This document shows positions 15,935 through 28,292 of a stretch of DNA of 64,000 nucleotides, one piece after another (position 1 is the stretch's first letter; each line of letters begins with the position of its first letter). Source of the DNA: Adineta steineri (taxonomy: Eukaryota > Rotifera > Eurotatoria > Adinetida > Adinetidae); NCBI GenBank assembly GCA_905250115.1, contig CAJNOI010000061.1:186001-250000 (forward strand). Direction: 5' to 3'. The notes under the pieces were generated by a model. It made no database searches. It was not told the DNA's origin and saw nothing but the letters and a program-made list of their open reading frames with translations. Made by a program: the position numbers and the translations under genes.

Positions 15935-16583
15935 CTAGATAATATAGACAAGGGAGAAGAAAAGATTATTATTAGAATATCTACGTCATGAAATGACTAT
16001 AGAACGGCATAATTCCTGCAGAAAACGGTATCGTTTCATACCGTTTACGATTGTATTTGCTAGAGGGTGTCAGTGTTCCCACTCTCCTCACCTCATACTC
16101 ATATCCACAAGCTTGAATTTTTACATATATTGTTTTATTGTTGTATTTAATACACGTATCGTTGGAAATATCTCGTTTAAATAACTGTGTACGGAAAATC
16201 TAACAACCTCTAGATCATCAACGATCTCTATTCAGCTAAGAAGAAATAGGTACATGTGGCAAAGTATTTTATAATATAGGTATTTTCCTTAGTATGGTTG
16301 ACAAGATCTTTTCGTTTTATCTTTATACATTAGCTAGTAAGTATTATCGCAAAGAATTAGTTCAATTCTTTAACTCATGTCGACCACAACGGCGTATTGC
16401 ACCTTTAAACTAATGTGACATATGATGTTTTGATCAGCAAATGAACGAATACATGGCTTCTCAAATCATGATTCTTATAAATCTTGAGTGTGGATGTGTA
16501 AATTCTTGTCATTCATTAACTCAAACTAGTTTTTTTTATTTGTTATATTCTTCTTTTTTATTCAAATTACATGAACGGCAATT
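15935..16583. other. Spacer or intron upstream of the Kelch exon
   Basis: About 650 bp. No exon matching the Kelch gene's required phase could be identified with confidence. Confidence 0.35.
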
Positions 16584-16782
16584 TTAAGACTTCTTAAAAT
16601 AATATAAGAAAATGGCCAAAAATACGGATAAACCAAAACCAAGAAGAATCCAAGATTGAATAGGATTTGTATGTTGTTGCTGCTGCTGCTGCTGTTGTTG
16701 TTGTTGTTGTTGGGGTTGCTGTTGCTGCTGCTGCTGTTGCTGCTGCTGCTGTTGCTGCTGCTGCGGTTGCTGCTGCTGCTGT
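16584..16782 (-). CDS. PolyQ tail-anchored membrane protein, 3' end (broken by assembly gap)
   Basis: Read on the minus strand from the gap edge: a long CAG/CAA-encoded glutamine tract (about 37 codons with two prolines), then HTNPIQS, a hydrophobic segment WILLGFGLSVFLAIFLYYF and a short basic end KKS with a TAA stop at 16584-16586. This is the layout of a C-terminally anchored membrane protein. The upstream part is lost in the 100-N gap. CAG/CAA mixing and an exact stop just after KKS support real coding over a bare repeat. The other polyQ+TM gene in the window (39561-40081) has the same general design. Confidence 0.5.
16673..16782. repeat. Imperfect CAG/CTG trinucleotide repeat
   Basis: About 110 bp of TTG/CTG units on the plus strand running straight into the N gap. 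The repeat probably caused the assembly break. Confidence 0.85.
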
Positions 16783-16882
16783 NNNNNNNNNNNNNNNNNN
16801 NNNNNNNNNNNNNNNNNNNNNNNNNNNNNNNNNNNNNNNNNNNNNNNNNNNNNNNNNNNNNNNNNNNNNNNNNNNNNNNNNN
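16783..16882. other. Assembly gap (100 N)
   Basis: Exactly 100 N, the usual placeholder for a gap of unknown size, at the end of the CAG repeat. Confidence 0.98.
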
Positions 16883-16943
16883 TTTTTTTTTTCGTTCTAA
16901 AACAGTCTGAAATAACTTTTATTAATATACAGAAGCATTTAAA

Positions 16944-17037
16944 AGTGGGTGTGGGTGTAACTTATTTGTCTCCCTCACATCCACATCCACACCCACCCAC
17001 CCTCACCCACACCTTCACCCGCACCCACCCCTACCCC
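16944..17037. repeat. Telomere-like fold-back element B
   Basis: A short G-rich arm GTGGGTGTGGGTGTAA faces a longer C-rich arm with repeated CCCACC, CCCACA and CCTCACC units (16971-17037). Confidence 0.65.
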
Positions 17038-17445
17038 TTTTAGTTGTTTTATGAATTTAAAAAAAGCAACTTTGTTTGTTGTATTTATTTGAAACTATGC
17101 ATCATCTTTAAGTGTGTGAATTGAAAATTAATCAAGACTGAAACTAAATGTTTTTTTCATATTTTAATCTAACGGAATTCTTCAAGATATTTAAACTATT
17201 ACCATGTTCGTATACATTAATAACGTCAAAAAAAAGCGTCGCAATCATAATGTTGAATGAAGAAAGATGTAAGAAACTTTTCTCCGAAAAGCAACAACAA
17301 CAAAAATGATCGGTAAAAAACCCATAAAAAATTTAAAAAGTAACGTTTGTTGTCTCGACTCACTTCATCGTCGACTGTGAAGAGCAGAAGTCTTTTTTTG
17401 CATGCGCCAAGGTACAAAGAATTTTCCACATTCTTCTTATTTCAT

Positions 17446-17576
17446 ACACCTCCATCCTAGTCCACCAACCGCCACCATAGTCCACCCACCCAGCTCATTT
17501 CCACCCACACCCAATTCCACCCACATCGATCCTGTCCCACCCACCAAGCTCATTTTTACGCACACCCACCCTCAAG
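17446..17576. repeat. C-rich telomere-like repeat C
   Basis: C-rich strand only: irregular CCACC and CACCCA units ending ACCCACCCTCAAG, the same right terminus as the paired elements. No G-rich partner arm was seen nearby. Confidence 0.55.
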
Positions 17577-18307
17577 TAGTCACCTCTAAATATATCTCTG
17601 TTTTAGAATATTTCATACAGAATATAAGACTTTATTTCCTGTACTTGGAATATAACTAGCCGTTCGACTACTTACACATACACCGAAACACGCTAAATTC
17701 ACATTCCGATAAGTCTATTACAGTAAAACGCAAATCATTATATTGTAGCTCAAATACATACAATATATTTTCTATCAGCTAGTGATGTAGGAATTACATT
17801 TGATTTCTAAATCTCATTATATATATCAAATGACTGCAGAGACATAATCTGCAGGCAAGCACATCTATTTCACAAAATTCTGAGAAATTCAGCAAAACCA
17901 AAATAATCAAATTTGATTCAGCACTATCAGAACCTTTTATCTCTCGACACTAACCGTTATTACACATTTTCAGGTTCAGCAGTACTGTAAAGAATATTTC
18001 AGGGTTTCACTACTGCCAAGGGAAACCTTTTCTCATTCATTCTCATTCGGAACGTTTACTGTTCGTATTATCGAGTTTCTTGTCTTTTGCTTTATTACCA
18101 CTTGAAGAATGTAAATGACTGCATGTTTTTGTTGATGAGTGATAAGAGGTTTTTTGACGATGAGATATCAAGTTACCAGTGAAAATTTCCAACTGTATGT
18201 TTTTCATTATAAAAGAAGGTATACAATATGAGTTTTTCTTTTTCAATCTCCAATTTGACTGGGATGTCGAATAATTTAGGGTCGAGGTAAATTCAGAAGG
18301 GCATTTT
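17577..18307. other. Non-coding spacer
   Basis: AT-rich sequence without a supportable exon. The minus-strand open frame at 18043-18399 overlaps fold-back element D and is taken as chance. Confidence 0.4.
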
Positions 18308-18592
18308 AAGGTATGGGTAGGTGATTGAGAGTGTGGGTATAGTGTCCGTTGAGCGAAAGCCATATCAGCGAACGGATTTTTAGCGAAAAAAATGTACAAA
18401 AGTCACAACTGCGAAACATCTTTCGCCTTCATCCTCACTTTTTGTCGATACCATCATCAAGAAAAACCATTTCGTTGAATTGTCTTTCGCTCTTTTTATT
18501 TCGCTAAAAATTTTCGCTGAAGAGCCTTTCACTGAATGGCACCGCTACCACTATTTTCATCTACACTCTCACCCACACCCATACCCTTCATA
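18308..18592. repeat. 285-bp fold-back element D with telomere-like ends
   Basis: Imperfect inverted repeat with arms of about 100 bp. The left arm begins AAGGTATGGGTAGG and contains GAGAGTGTGGG, GAGCGAAAG, CAGCGAA and ATTTTTAGCGAAA. The right arm, reversed, gives AAGGGTATGGGTGTGGG, GAGAGTGTAG, CAGTGAAAG, CAGCGAA and ATTTTTAGCGAAA in the same order. It is the largest fold-back of this family here and looks like a MITE-type element. Confidence 0.65.
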
Positions 18593-19860
18593 TTTGTCCT
18601 TACTTTCGGTACTTTACCTTCTCTGTATTAGGCTACCAAATGTTCCGAGTGCTATATAAGGCGCGAGGAATATTTACTAAGCAGGTGATCTCTTTTGAAG
18701 AATAAAATTATACATATATAAGAAATCTTATACAGCTCTATAGTGGGTCTGAAATCGTCACAACTACAGGAATGGTTTTTTTAAATATAGATGAAATCCA
18801 GTTTATAGTAACTATTCTCATCTTAACTTCGAACTTAATAGGGATGAATAACAATCCATCAATCTAATGTTGCCGTCGTTACTAAAAAACAGGCAGGTGT
18901 TCTTTGGCGGTGGCAAGCGCAATTGTCACGTTTGCATTATTCACACAATCATTTACTGGGTTTTTTTCAGATGAAATTTAAGGACAAAAACAGTGAATTC
19001 ATTTTATACAACCAAAATATGGGATATTTCACTTAAGTGCACTCGAGAATATTGAAAATAAAAAAGTAGTTAAAAAAAAACAGTGTTGCTATTGTGAACG
19101 ATCAAACAATGCAGGTAACTTAAGAAAAAGAAAAAGAAAAAGAAGAGAAAAAAAAGAATATTTCATCTCTATTTAAAATCGATGCTTTTCTTGTGTAACA
19201 GCATTCATTAAATATTTTGCTGCTATATACAATTAACACCAGTAAATCAAATTGTTTAACAAAATATGGCTCAATCTAAAATCATAAGTGTAGGTAGAGT
19301 CTTTTATATTATGGACGCAAATTAGAACTGATTTATGTTATATAGAGACGTAGTACATGGGACTTCGACGAGCTGAACTCAACCATGGCCTCAGAAACTC
19401 AATCAAGAAAAGTAAAATAGTTCTTATTTCTCTTGAAACTTTCTTTTTATTTGACAAAACGCTAAAGATTTAACACTACGCTTTTCAAACCAAACAAAAA
19501 TAACTAATCACTATCAGAATTGACTTTTTCTTAGAGAAGATATCAACAAATATAAACTGATCAGCAACTACCAAAATTTACCGTACTCTTGAATTATTCG
19601 AATTTTTCTATACATTCTTAAACATTTTGTGACTCATCATATAGCTTTACGAAAAAATAGAAGTCAAACTGAGTGTACTGGTGTATTATCACCATGAATA
19701 AATTCTTTAGAGGAAATAAATCCTGGTAATTTCTCCTATATATGCATGTTTATGCTGTTTAGAGCACGGCGCGAGCGTCTCAAATCACAATAAATACGGA
19801 TACGATTCAATCGATTCGGTCGGAGCGAGCGAAAAGGTTCGTATTTAATATTTCTCACAG
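18593..19860. other. Spacer or 5' region of the NHL gene
   Basis: A possible first exon MASETQSRK at 19399-19425 is followed by GTAAAA, but its phase does not fit the next exon, so it is not annotated. No other exon was seen. Confidence 0.35.
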
Positions 19861-22800
19861 CATCTTTATCTCACACAGTTTGTTTTCGGACAGACGAAGG
19901 AAACCACGAAGATTCGCTTGGATTATCCTGGGAACCATCGCGGCAATCATTGTTGGAATATGCATTGTTGCTGCAAGTATTGCCGTACCGATTGCATTGT
20001 CGCAAAAAAAAACTACATCAACCTCAGTAAACAGTGAGTAACAGAAATAATAGCTATAATATATCACAAACAGAGACTCATATATTCAAAAATCATATCT
20101 TTACTTTTAAAATGCAGAAAATCACGTGAAGTTTCGTTATGAGGAAAATTCATGTATAAAAGAAATACTTCCTATTTTCTGATCGAAAAGAAACTTGAAC
20201 ATATGGACTTACGATCCGCTTAGAAAAGAAAGTGTGTTAGATTGCTTAGGATAGTTTCGAGCAGAGAAAGAGTCGGCCCAGGTTTTCAATCATCGATATT
20301 ACTTACATCTTAGCCCAATGCAGTCGATTATTCTGAAATAAAATTCGAGTTTTCTGCTTCTATATTCCATATAAAAGTTTCAAGGAAACATGTTTTGGAA
20401 AACCATTTTAGAATAATATCTAGACATATTAAATCGATGATTTTCACTATGAAGATCACTATAAGAACCGTAAAAAATGTAATATCAAGAGAATAGGCAA
20501 ATTGCGAGAAAACATTATACTCTTCAAGTAATTCTGCCATACATATGAGAAGTGGTTCTACTCGTACACGTAAACAAATCTCGTTAAGTTTCTGAGATTT
20601 TAGAATAGACGTACCATCAATATGAAGTCAGAAATATTTCAGATCAAAGTAGGATGGGTGTGAGTGCAATGAGCACAACTCTCACACCCGCAGCCACATT
20701 CACACCCATACCCACACCCACACCCACACCAGTTTTAGTGTCATTTATAGTTTAATTCCATAAAGATTGCCTTAAAAGTTCATTTTTCCAACATTATATT
20801 TCTTAGCATCAACCGTATCGACTGCATCAACAGCCTCAACAGCATCAACCGCATCAACAGCCTCAACAGCATCAACAGCATCAACACCCTCAACAGCCTC
20901 GACAACATCAACAGCATCAACCGCATCGACAGCTTCGACAACATCGACAGCACCGACAGCACCGACAACATCGACAACAACGACAACACCTGCAACAACG
21001 ACAGCACCGACAACAACGACAACACCTGCAACAACGACAGCACCGACAACAACGACAGCACCGACAACAACAGCAAGTAAAAAGACTGAAAATTACTTTA
21101 TTAATAAGAGTAAATAGGAGATCTTTCGTCGGTAAGAACTACGGATGTATCGAACTCGAGAACATGCCATAAATTTCGAGTATGTTTGTTTCCTGTGCCG
21201 GGATCGCAGGATTCAAACAGTCATATAGTTGTAATCACTTGTAAGAATCAGCAAGTAATTTTTTTCAGATATAATCATATATTCTCTAGAGCTATCTTTT
21301 ACGAATACTTATGGATACTTGAGTGCTATTCTTTAGTGGCATCCATCTGTCGTTGACGACTAACCTATTTCTTTGACCGTATTTGATGCTAGTCATGATG
21401 TAAGAATTGATATTGACTGTGTACGGTGTCTGTGAGGTAATATTTGGATCGGTATTAGAGTGAGAAGAATCTTTTCATGATAGCTGTAATGGGTGAGGAT
21501 GTGAATGAGTGTAGATGTCTTCTTAGTCCGCCACTACACACTCACACCCATACCCACCCTCTGAATTCGAAAATCGACTTGTCAACAAATACTTCTAAGA
21601 TTTTCTCTTTCTAAATAGTACTCATAAACTCAATCTATTCTTTTGTTTTTGTTTAGCTACTACGCATGCATTGGTTAATCCTTGTACGTATGCATATTTA
21701 AAAATAATTTGACTTTTTTGCAATTCATTTTTAGGTTTGAGTGGAATCTATTGGAATGCAACTCGTACTCAATATTGGGGTAAGAATGATATTTCCTTAT
21801 TAATTCACAAGAAATAAAATTATTCGACTTTCTCTGAGACATCGTATAAAACATATATACTAGATTTCCAACATCATGTTTGCCTATAAATTATGTGTAA
21901 TGTCTTGTTTCGATTCAAGTAATTACGTTCTGATGTAATCAAAAACGTACAGCTTATCAGGAATATGGGTGTTTCTCTTTTATTTAATTAATATATATTG
22001 ACTTGAATGTCCTTAGTTATTCTATCTAAATATCTTGCTATCTTGGTGACGTATATATAGCATCGATATATCTATTTTAGAGTATGTTGCAAATATCAAA
22101 GATATAAATCCTCCATATATAAACTTGAGAAGATTCTTATAAAAACTATAAAATATATCAGGTAAGAAGAAAGATCTAAAGGACTTTCTGAAACCTATAA
22201 AACGTATTTACTATCGCACACTATATCAGAACCAATCTTGCATTTATTCGACGCAGAATTGATTTTTTTATCAAAATCGAGAAGCAGTTTCACGCTATAT
22301 TGCACTTTTCCTATCAACATAGGATAAACATTGCTCGTATCAAAAGACTTTCTTAATTCTTGTTGCTCAATACTAGAGGAAATTAAATTGCAAACCTCAA
22401 ATTACATGTTGAAAGTAATTTTATTTAAAGAGTTCAAAATTTATGTGATATATGGCAGACTATTGTTGAAGAATCCATTATAAGTATACATCTCTGGAAT
22501 TAAAATAAAAATACCCATAGAAACAATATTATTATATCGAGACAGTATTTCTTACTAATAGAAAAAGGACAAAAGATCGTTGAAATTGTCATTGATTCTA
22601 ACAGCGAAGAAAACTATATGTCGTATAAATTCTTTTCTCTATCAAATACAATATTAGTTCTAATATACTTATGGTAAATTTTTATCGACTGATACGATAC
22701 ATTTGTCCTATAAGATGCATGAGAACATCGAAAATTTTATTTATGTACAAATTAAATTGAGAATAAATATAAATTGAGGCTTGTAGGTACTGGTTCATCA

Positions 22801-24330
22801 TCTGGTTTAATAACTGGTAGTTTGAATCAAACATCTATGCCAACTGGCTTATATATAGACTCAAATAATAACCTATATATTGGTGATAGTGGCAACGATC
22901 GCGTTATAATGCAATCTCTTAGTATTACTACTAATGCTCCTGGTGGTATTATTGCAGCCGGCAGCACTAATATAAGCGGAAACTCCTCATTCTCGAATTT
23001 ATTTTCTACGGGCGTGCGTTATTTATTTGTCGATTCAAGTCAAAACCTTTATGTGGCTGATGCTTTCAATAATCGTGTTATGCGTTGGGCAAGTGGTGCT
23101 TCCAGTGGTCTGATGGTGGCTGGAGATGGAACTTTTGGTTCCACACTAAATCAAGTATATAGTCCATATGGTATATGGGTAGACTCAAGTTTAAATATAT
23201 TTGTTGCAGAATATCAACTGCATCGTGTAACGAAATGGGCTCCAGGTGCAACGGCTGGAATTATTGTTGCTGGCATTTCGAATTCCGCAGGTAAGCAGAA
23301 GAGTGGACAACTAATGTTGATGTTCGATGAAAAAATATGTTGTGAAAACAAGAAAAATGGGTATCTTTCAGTTGAAGACGCTGATAAAATAGCGAAAATT
23401 TTGATAAGTTCGAAATAAAGCATTTAAGATCTGGCAATAGTTCATTTCAATAGTTTTCCGTTTACCTAAATGATATCTTCAATAAGGAACACAAAGATTA
23501 TAAAATAAAAGAAAATAGACAAGACTTTTGTAAGAATATGCTATATACGGAATACATACATCTAGAACCATGCTTCTAAATTCTTATTGTCACGTGACCT
23601 ATCGAATCAAAAAAGTATTTATTGTTTACAAAATTGAGCGTTAAAAACAGAGGAACGCCATACAACATTAGATTTTTCTGCGTCTAAGCTAAATTTATCT
23701 TAGATTTTCAAAAAGAACCTGTAAAAAAATTCTTGAATCAAGCTAATGATGGATCTCATACTAATCTTAAAAACTTCGTATATTTGTTTGATAGATCGTT
23801 TAACAAATAGGCTTGACGGTTATTTAGTATTAAACTTGTAAATGTGCCATCTCGAAATCGCTAGATCTAAGATGGAAAGCTCTTTCTTTTCATTTTCGTC
23901 ACTAGGTAATACAACGAACAAACTGGCGTACCCCGCTGGTCTGTATTATGATGAAGCAAATCAAGATTTATATATTGCCAACTCCGCTACATCGACTTCT
24001 ACAGTAATGAAATGGCATATTGGTGATTTAAATGGTACAGTCGTAGCAGGTGTTGCCGGAGCTTATGGAAATACAGCAACACAATTAAAGTCACCAATGG
24101 GAATAACACTAGATCAATGGAATAATTTATACGTGGCTGATCGATCAAATAGTCGAGTTCAACTAATTTGTAATGGCACTACAACAGGTATTACTATTGC
24201 AGGAAGTGGTGCTAGTGGATCTTCTGTAACTACTATCAGTGCGCCATATGATGTCAAATTAGACTCCCAACTTAATTTATATGTCTCTGACAATAGTGGA
24301 AGTCGAATTTCAAAATTTCGTAAATATTAA
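19861..24330 (+). CDS. Single-pass membrane protein with Ser/Thr/Ala stalk and NHL repeats
   Basis: Probable type II surface protein. Exons in continuous phase 1: about 19861-20033, 20807-21076, 21657-21683, 21735-21779, 22787-23290, 23906-24330. The first seen exon has a basic stretch (DRRRKPRRFAW) and a membrane segment WIILGTIAAIIVGICIVAA. The next is a 90-codon S/T/A/P repeat stalk. Then come a short CLSGIYWNATRTQYW segment and at least six NHL beta-propeller blades with repeats such as PTGLYIDSNNNLYIGDSGNDRV, YGIWVDSSLNIFVAEYQLHRV and MGITLDQWNNLYVADRSNSRV, ending RISKFRKY. NHL propellers bind protein or carbohydrate; partner unknown. The start codon is unresolved: no ATG exon with the right phase was found. 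Two introns (20034-20806, 21077-21656) contain telomere-like fold-backs. Confidence 0.75.
20651..20732. repeat. Telomere-like fold-back element E (intronic)
   Basis: Left arm AGGATGGGTGTGAGTG; right arm with CTCACACCC and then near-perfect CCCACA units (20706-20732), the complement of TGTGGG. Confidence 0.7.
20807..21076 (+). repeat. Coding minisatellite for the Ser/Thr/Ala stalk
   Basis: Tandem TCAACAGCA/ACAACGACA-type units, all in frame, that encode the stalk of the NHL protein. The longest reverse-strand open frame over it is a Leu-rich shadow. Confidence 0.8.
21489..21572. repeat. Telomere-like fold-back element F (intronic)
   Basis: Left arm ATGGGTGAGGATGTGAATG; right arm CACTCACACCCATACCCACC. 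Lies in the NHL-gene intron 21077-21656. Confidence 0.6.
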
Positions 24331-24929
24331 TACTCATCAATGGAACTGACTTTTTCATACTGATCGTATTTTTTTCTTCTTTTTCTAAGCGTGAGATCAC
24401 AGTTTTCTTTACTGCACTTCCTTCTCTTAGTGATATGTTTTCTCATCGTAAAACACATTGCTGGACAGGCAAATGGTTATCGACAAGTTATTATATTTGA
24501 TAACAAAATATATTTATATATCAGCAATTAATCTTATAAAAAGTGACAGAAAAAACACTCAGAAAGAGTAGTGTAATCTTTAAAAATGAAATATGATTAC
24601 TAAGTAAAATATTCTCTTGAAAAACTGAAAGTTTTCGGCTAAATTATTCATGTATATTTAGAGAAACTTTAGTACGCTCTGCGAACTTTTTAATCATTTT
24701 AAAAACACATTATTTTCTTGTTCTTTTCTTTTTATTTACTTTTCATTACTACTATTACAAAATTAATTGCTGATATACAAATATATATTACACTATTATG
24801 TTCCGAAGCGATTTGGTCTATAACGAAAAGGCTAATCACACATCCTTTCACACTCACTTTTTTTCTTTGGTTTTATTTTGAAATAAACGTTTACTATTTA
24901 TGATCATCTTTCCGTTCTTCAACTGGATA

Positions 24930-24981
24930 GCGGGTGTGGGTGTCGTTGTACATTATGCTCTATCCACACCCACACCCTCTT
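24930..24981. repeat. Telomere-like fold-back element G
   Basis: The cleanest hairpin of the family: GCGGGTGTGGGTGTCG, a 16-bp loop, then ATCCACACCCACACCCTC. Confidence 0.7.
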
Positions 24982-26611
24982 TTCATTACAAATCTTTTGT
25001 TTGATAAAATATATTGTATTCTTGAGTTGAATATACGGAAATTCACATAATTAAGAGAAAGAGTAAATTTGCATAATATTCAGTTTAATTTTAGATTCTA
25101 CAGAGTTTTTGTTTTACAAAAATAAATCTCTGAATGTTTATTTGAATTTGATAGTAGAAAATGTCGTTGGTTTCAACAAAATATTCAACATTTTACAATT
25201 ATTCATTCACAATATATCAGTCTCAGTATAATGTTTTTTTTCTTTTTTTTTTGTACATCCCAATATAGAATATTTTTTGTATGTTATTTATCAATCACTT
25301 CTAACTCATTGTTTTCTTTACAATATTTCGTATTTCTAAAATACATAAAAGAAATAATTATTCATCATGAGGAACAATATCAAAGGATAATAAAACTATG
25401 ACTTCAGTTGATTTTGTTGAATTATAATTATTTTATTTATGTATTTCGATGATATTCATATAGTTGAATAGTAATTGACGAGGATTAATGATCTGCGGTA
25501 TGAAATAAGAATAAAATCAAATGTGCAATACATTTCTGACAACATATAACGTCGATATATTTTCTCTTTCAACTGAATATAAAATAATAAAAACATTTTA
25601 TTCTTCGGGAAGCATTGTATTTCCACCATAAATACATGATTTTGAATGTATTCTTGACAAGAATAACATTAAACTCTATTTTTACATCTTTCCTACAAAA
25701 CTTCGATATCATGAACATTTTTTTATATTTACAGCAAATAATGTGTAACATTTCATATTAGTTTTGAAAAAGGAAATGGATGCATTATTTTCATTTATTG
25801 ATAAATTCAAATGTTGTATTTGTTGCAAATATTTCAAAAAAAAGAAAGTTCTTATCGACATCATTATGTAAGTGAATACATAAAAAACTTCATGCTTTTC
25901 CAATGTTCGAGGAAATGATTCTGATGCTCACCGTATATAATCGTCTTTATATATAAAATATTTATAAAAAAACATCATATGTCAATGAAAATAATAAGAT
26001 CATTTTTTCATTCCAGTTCAAAAAAAGAAAACATTGAACGTCAGCATTTTTGAAGGAAATACAAAGTTTCCTGAGAGAAAAGAATGTATTTGAACAAAAT
26101 ATTTCATTATTTTTCATTCATTTATTTGGATGTCTACATAGTTAAGCTATAACTACGTTGTTAGTTATGAAATTATTGCTGAGAAGATATTTTATTGATA
26201 AAATAATTCAGTATTGATATAACTGCTGTTTCCTCTATGTTCACTTTTTCTACATAAATGTTCAATCATTACAAATTGAGAAACAAATCTGAAATTTTAT
26301 TTTTCCAGTAAGAAAAATGATCAAAAGAATATAAATAACTTTTCAGTGTGGAGAGTATTGAGAGACAAATATAATATCTACAATGGACCACAGTCACATC
26401 TAAATGTAATTGTTCACGAATCTACGTATTTCATATGACTATGATTGTAATTAAAATCATAGTTAAAGTTCTCTGTATTGACTAGTCATATCTAGTAAAT
26501 TATAACTAAGTGAAGATCAAGTACTAATCGTTTTTGTTTTTTTGAATGTTCTATTTCGACCTTCAATTCAATCAATGAATATCATACTCATTTATCTATT
26601 GTGTGAAATCT

Positions 26612-26746
26612 TGAGGGTGGCCGTGGGTGTGAAGTGTGTGAAGAAGAAGAATCAACTCACACCGATACCCTCGAGATGAATGCAGGGGACGTGAGCTCTA
26701 GTATCACAGTCAAAATATCAATAGCTTCATCCACACTCACACCCTA
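26612..26746. repeat. Telomere-like fold-back element H
   Basis: Left arm TGAGGGTGGCCGTGGGTGTG, loop containing GTGAAGAAGAAGAATCAA, right arm ACTCACACCGATACCCTC; a second C-rich arm follows at 26729-26746. The loop is shared, inverted, with element L at 56070. Confidence 0.7.
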
Positions 26747-27198
26747 CCTGATTAATATCTCATCGGCTATCATTTGAGGGTGAAAGTGATCAGCTAATCG
26801 TCTTAATATACATTTACTTGTTCAATTTAATAAATTATCAAATAATTCTTATTTTTTTTCTCTCTTTGCATGTATATATAGGGTTATAATAATAATAATG
26901 CTAGAAACATAGCGGAAATTAGTTGACAACGAAAAAAATTATATCAAATATAATTTATTTATCCTTAAATATATGTGTTTTGTGTTTGAATTACATTCAA
27001 GATTAATAGAAAAAAAACAATATGCACTTAAAAAATGAAGTATGATTGTAGCGAGAATAAAATAACATACAGATTTGAGAATATGTGCTATATCTTCTAG
27101 AGTTCATAAGTAAAAGGAATAAAAGTCTTATAGACAGGTATTTAGAGATTTACAATATATAATATTTAACGGATAAGATGTGGAAATAATGAGTTGTC

Positions 27199-27900
27199 TT
27201 AGTATTTTTCTTTAGGATCTGTTTCTATTCTGATATCAATATTGCTTCTTTCTTCGGGTGTATCACGTCGACCAACATCAAACTGATGCATATATCCTTG
27301 GGTTGATTTATCTTTAATTGCTTCAATTGTATCCAATTGAATTTTTGTCAAATCTTTTCTCCAATCACTATATTTTTTATTGAATTGCATTTCACCTTTG
27401 ACAATTGCTTCTACAAGAAATGTAAACTAGAAAGTAAATTAATCGTAATATACACTAATATTCAATCAAAGCCTGGATATTTCACCTGTAATCATATGAT
27501 TTAATACGCTACATCATTTATAAGGGTATAAAAGAAAGAAAAAAAAGGTAAAGGGCAAAGAAATATAAATGCGTAATATAGAAATTCGGATATTGTCGCA
27601 CATAAACTTCTATATTTTCGTTTACATTACATGTGGAAAGTATGATAAATAGATAACTGAAAATTTAGTCTATTTCCATCTTTCAATAAATATTGGTTTA
27701 TACTTACCACTGTCAGTAGCTAGTGTATCCAACCATCTCTTCGCTAGACCTGCTTTAATATCATCTGAAGCATTGACAAATGCTTTTGAAAGTGTATGAT
27801 CACCATCACTTAGTTTCAATGTACTTGTATTGAATAGACGAAGTGATATTGGTATTATTGATTTCTGCGTGATAGTACGAAATCGAGTTAGCATTATCAT
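27199..27900 (-). CDS. Small unknown protein, probably mitochondrial
   Basis: Two exons, 27900-27708 and 27410-27199, in phase 1, coding for 134 aa. The N-terminus (MIMLTRFRTITQKS...SLRLFNTST) is basic, hydroxylated and free of acids for about 28 residues, as in mitochondrial presequences. The rest is hydrophilic and probably helical (SKAFVNASDDIKAGLAKRWL, WRKDLTKIQLDTIEAIKDKS), ending in a charged tail DIRIETDPKEKY. I do not recognise the family. Clean exon boundaries with strong donor GTAAGT and a pyrimidine-poor but usable acceptor support a real gene. Confidence 0.6.
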
Positions 27901-28292
27901 ATGTTATTAAGCACGAAATTTTTATAAAACATAAGATAAAAATAATACGTTCGTTGATAATATATAGATAGATGAATCAGCACAGTTTAATGAATGAAAA
28001 TGATTGGATGAAATTTTTAACGAAATATTAAACAAAGTTTTCCTATTCAAAATTTACAAAAAAATCGTTCATTCTTTTTGTTACACTCAGGAAGCTGTAT
28101 TTAATGATAATGTAGATGTCGCATGATCAGCAAGGTGTATTTTCCATTATAGAAAACGTCATAACATAAAATGACAACTTTCCATGCGCAGGACTACATC
28201 AGAAAATCATGTAGTTTCTAATATGACTCTACAAAGTTAAAGTATGCATTCTATCATTACCTACATCATTATTCATTCTAAATTCTAACATT

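Larger units (their letters stand above)
24331..27198. other. Intergenic spacer with two fold-back elements
   Basis: About 2.9 kb of AT-rich DNA between convergent genes. It contains fold-backs G and H; no exon was supportable. Confidence 0.45.

Noticed and set aside
17402-17659. Plus-strand Pro/His/Thr-rich open frame
   Set aside because: It is translation of the C-rich telomere-like repeat C; no codon or splice support.
18043-18399. 118-codon minus-strand open frame
   Set aside because: Overlaps fold-back element D, lacks domain similarity and splice context.
20780-21076. Leu/Ser-rich minus-strand open frame
   Set aside because: Antisense shadow of the in-frame stalk minisatellite of the NHL gene.
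15269-26746. True internal telomere from a chromosome fusion
   Set aside because: Arms are short, degenerate and repeated at many sites; a fusion would give one long head-to-head tract.
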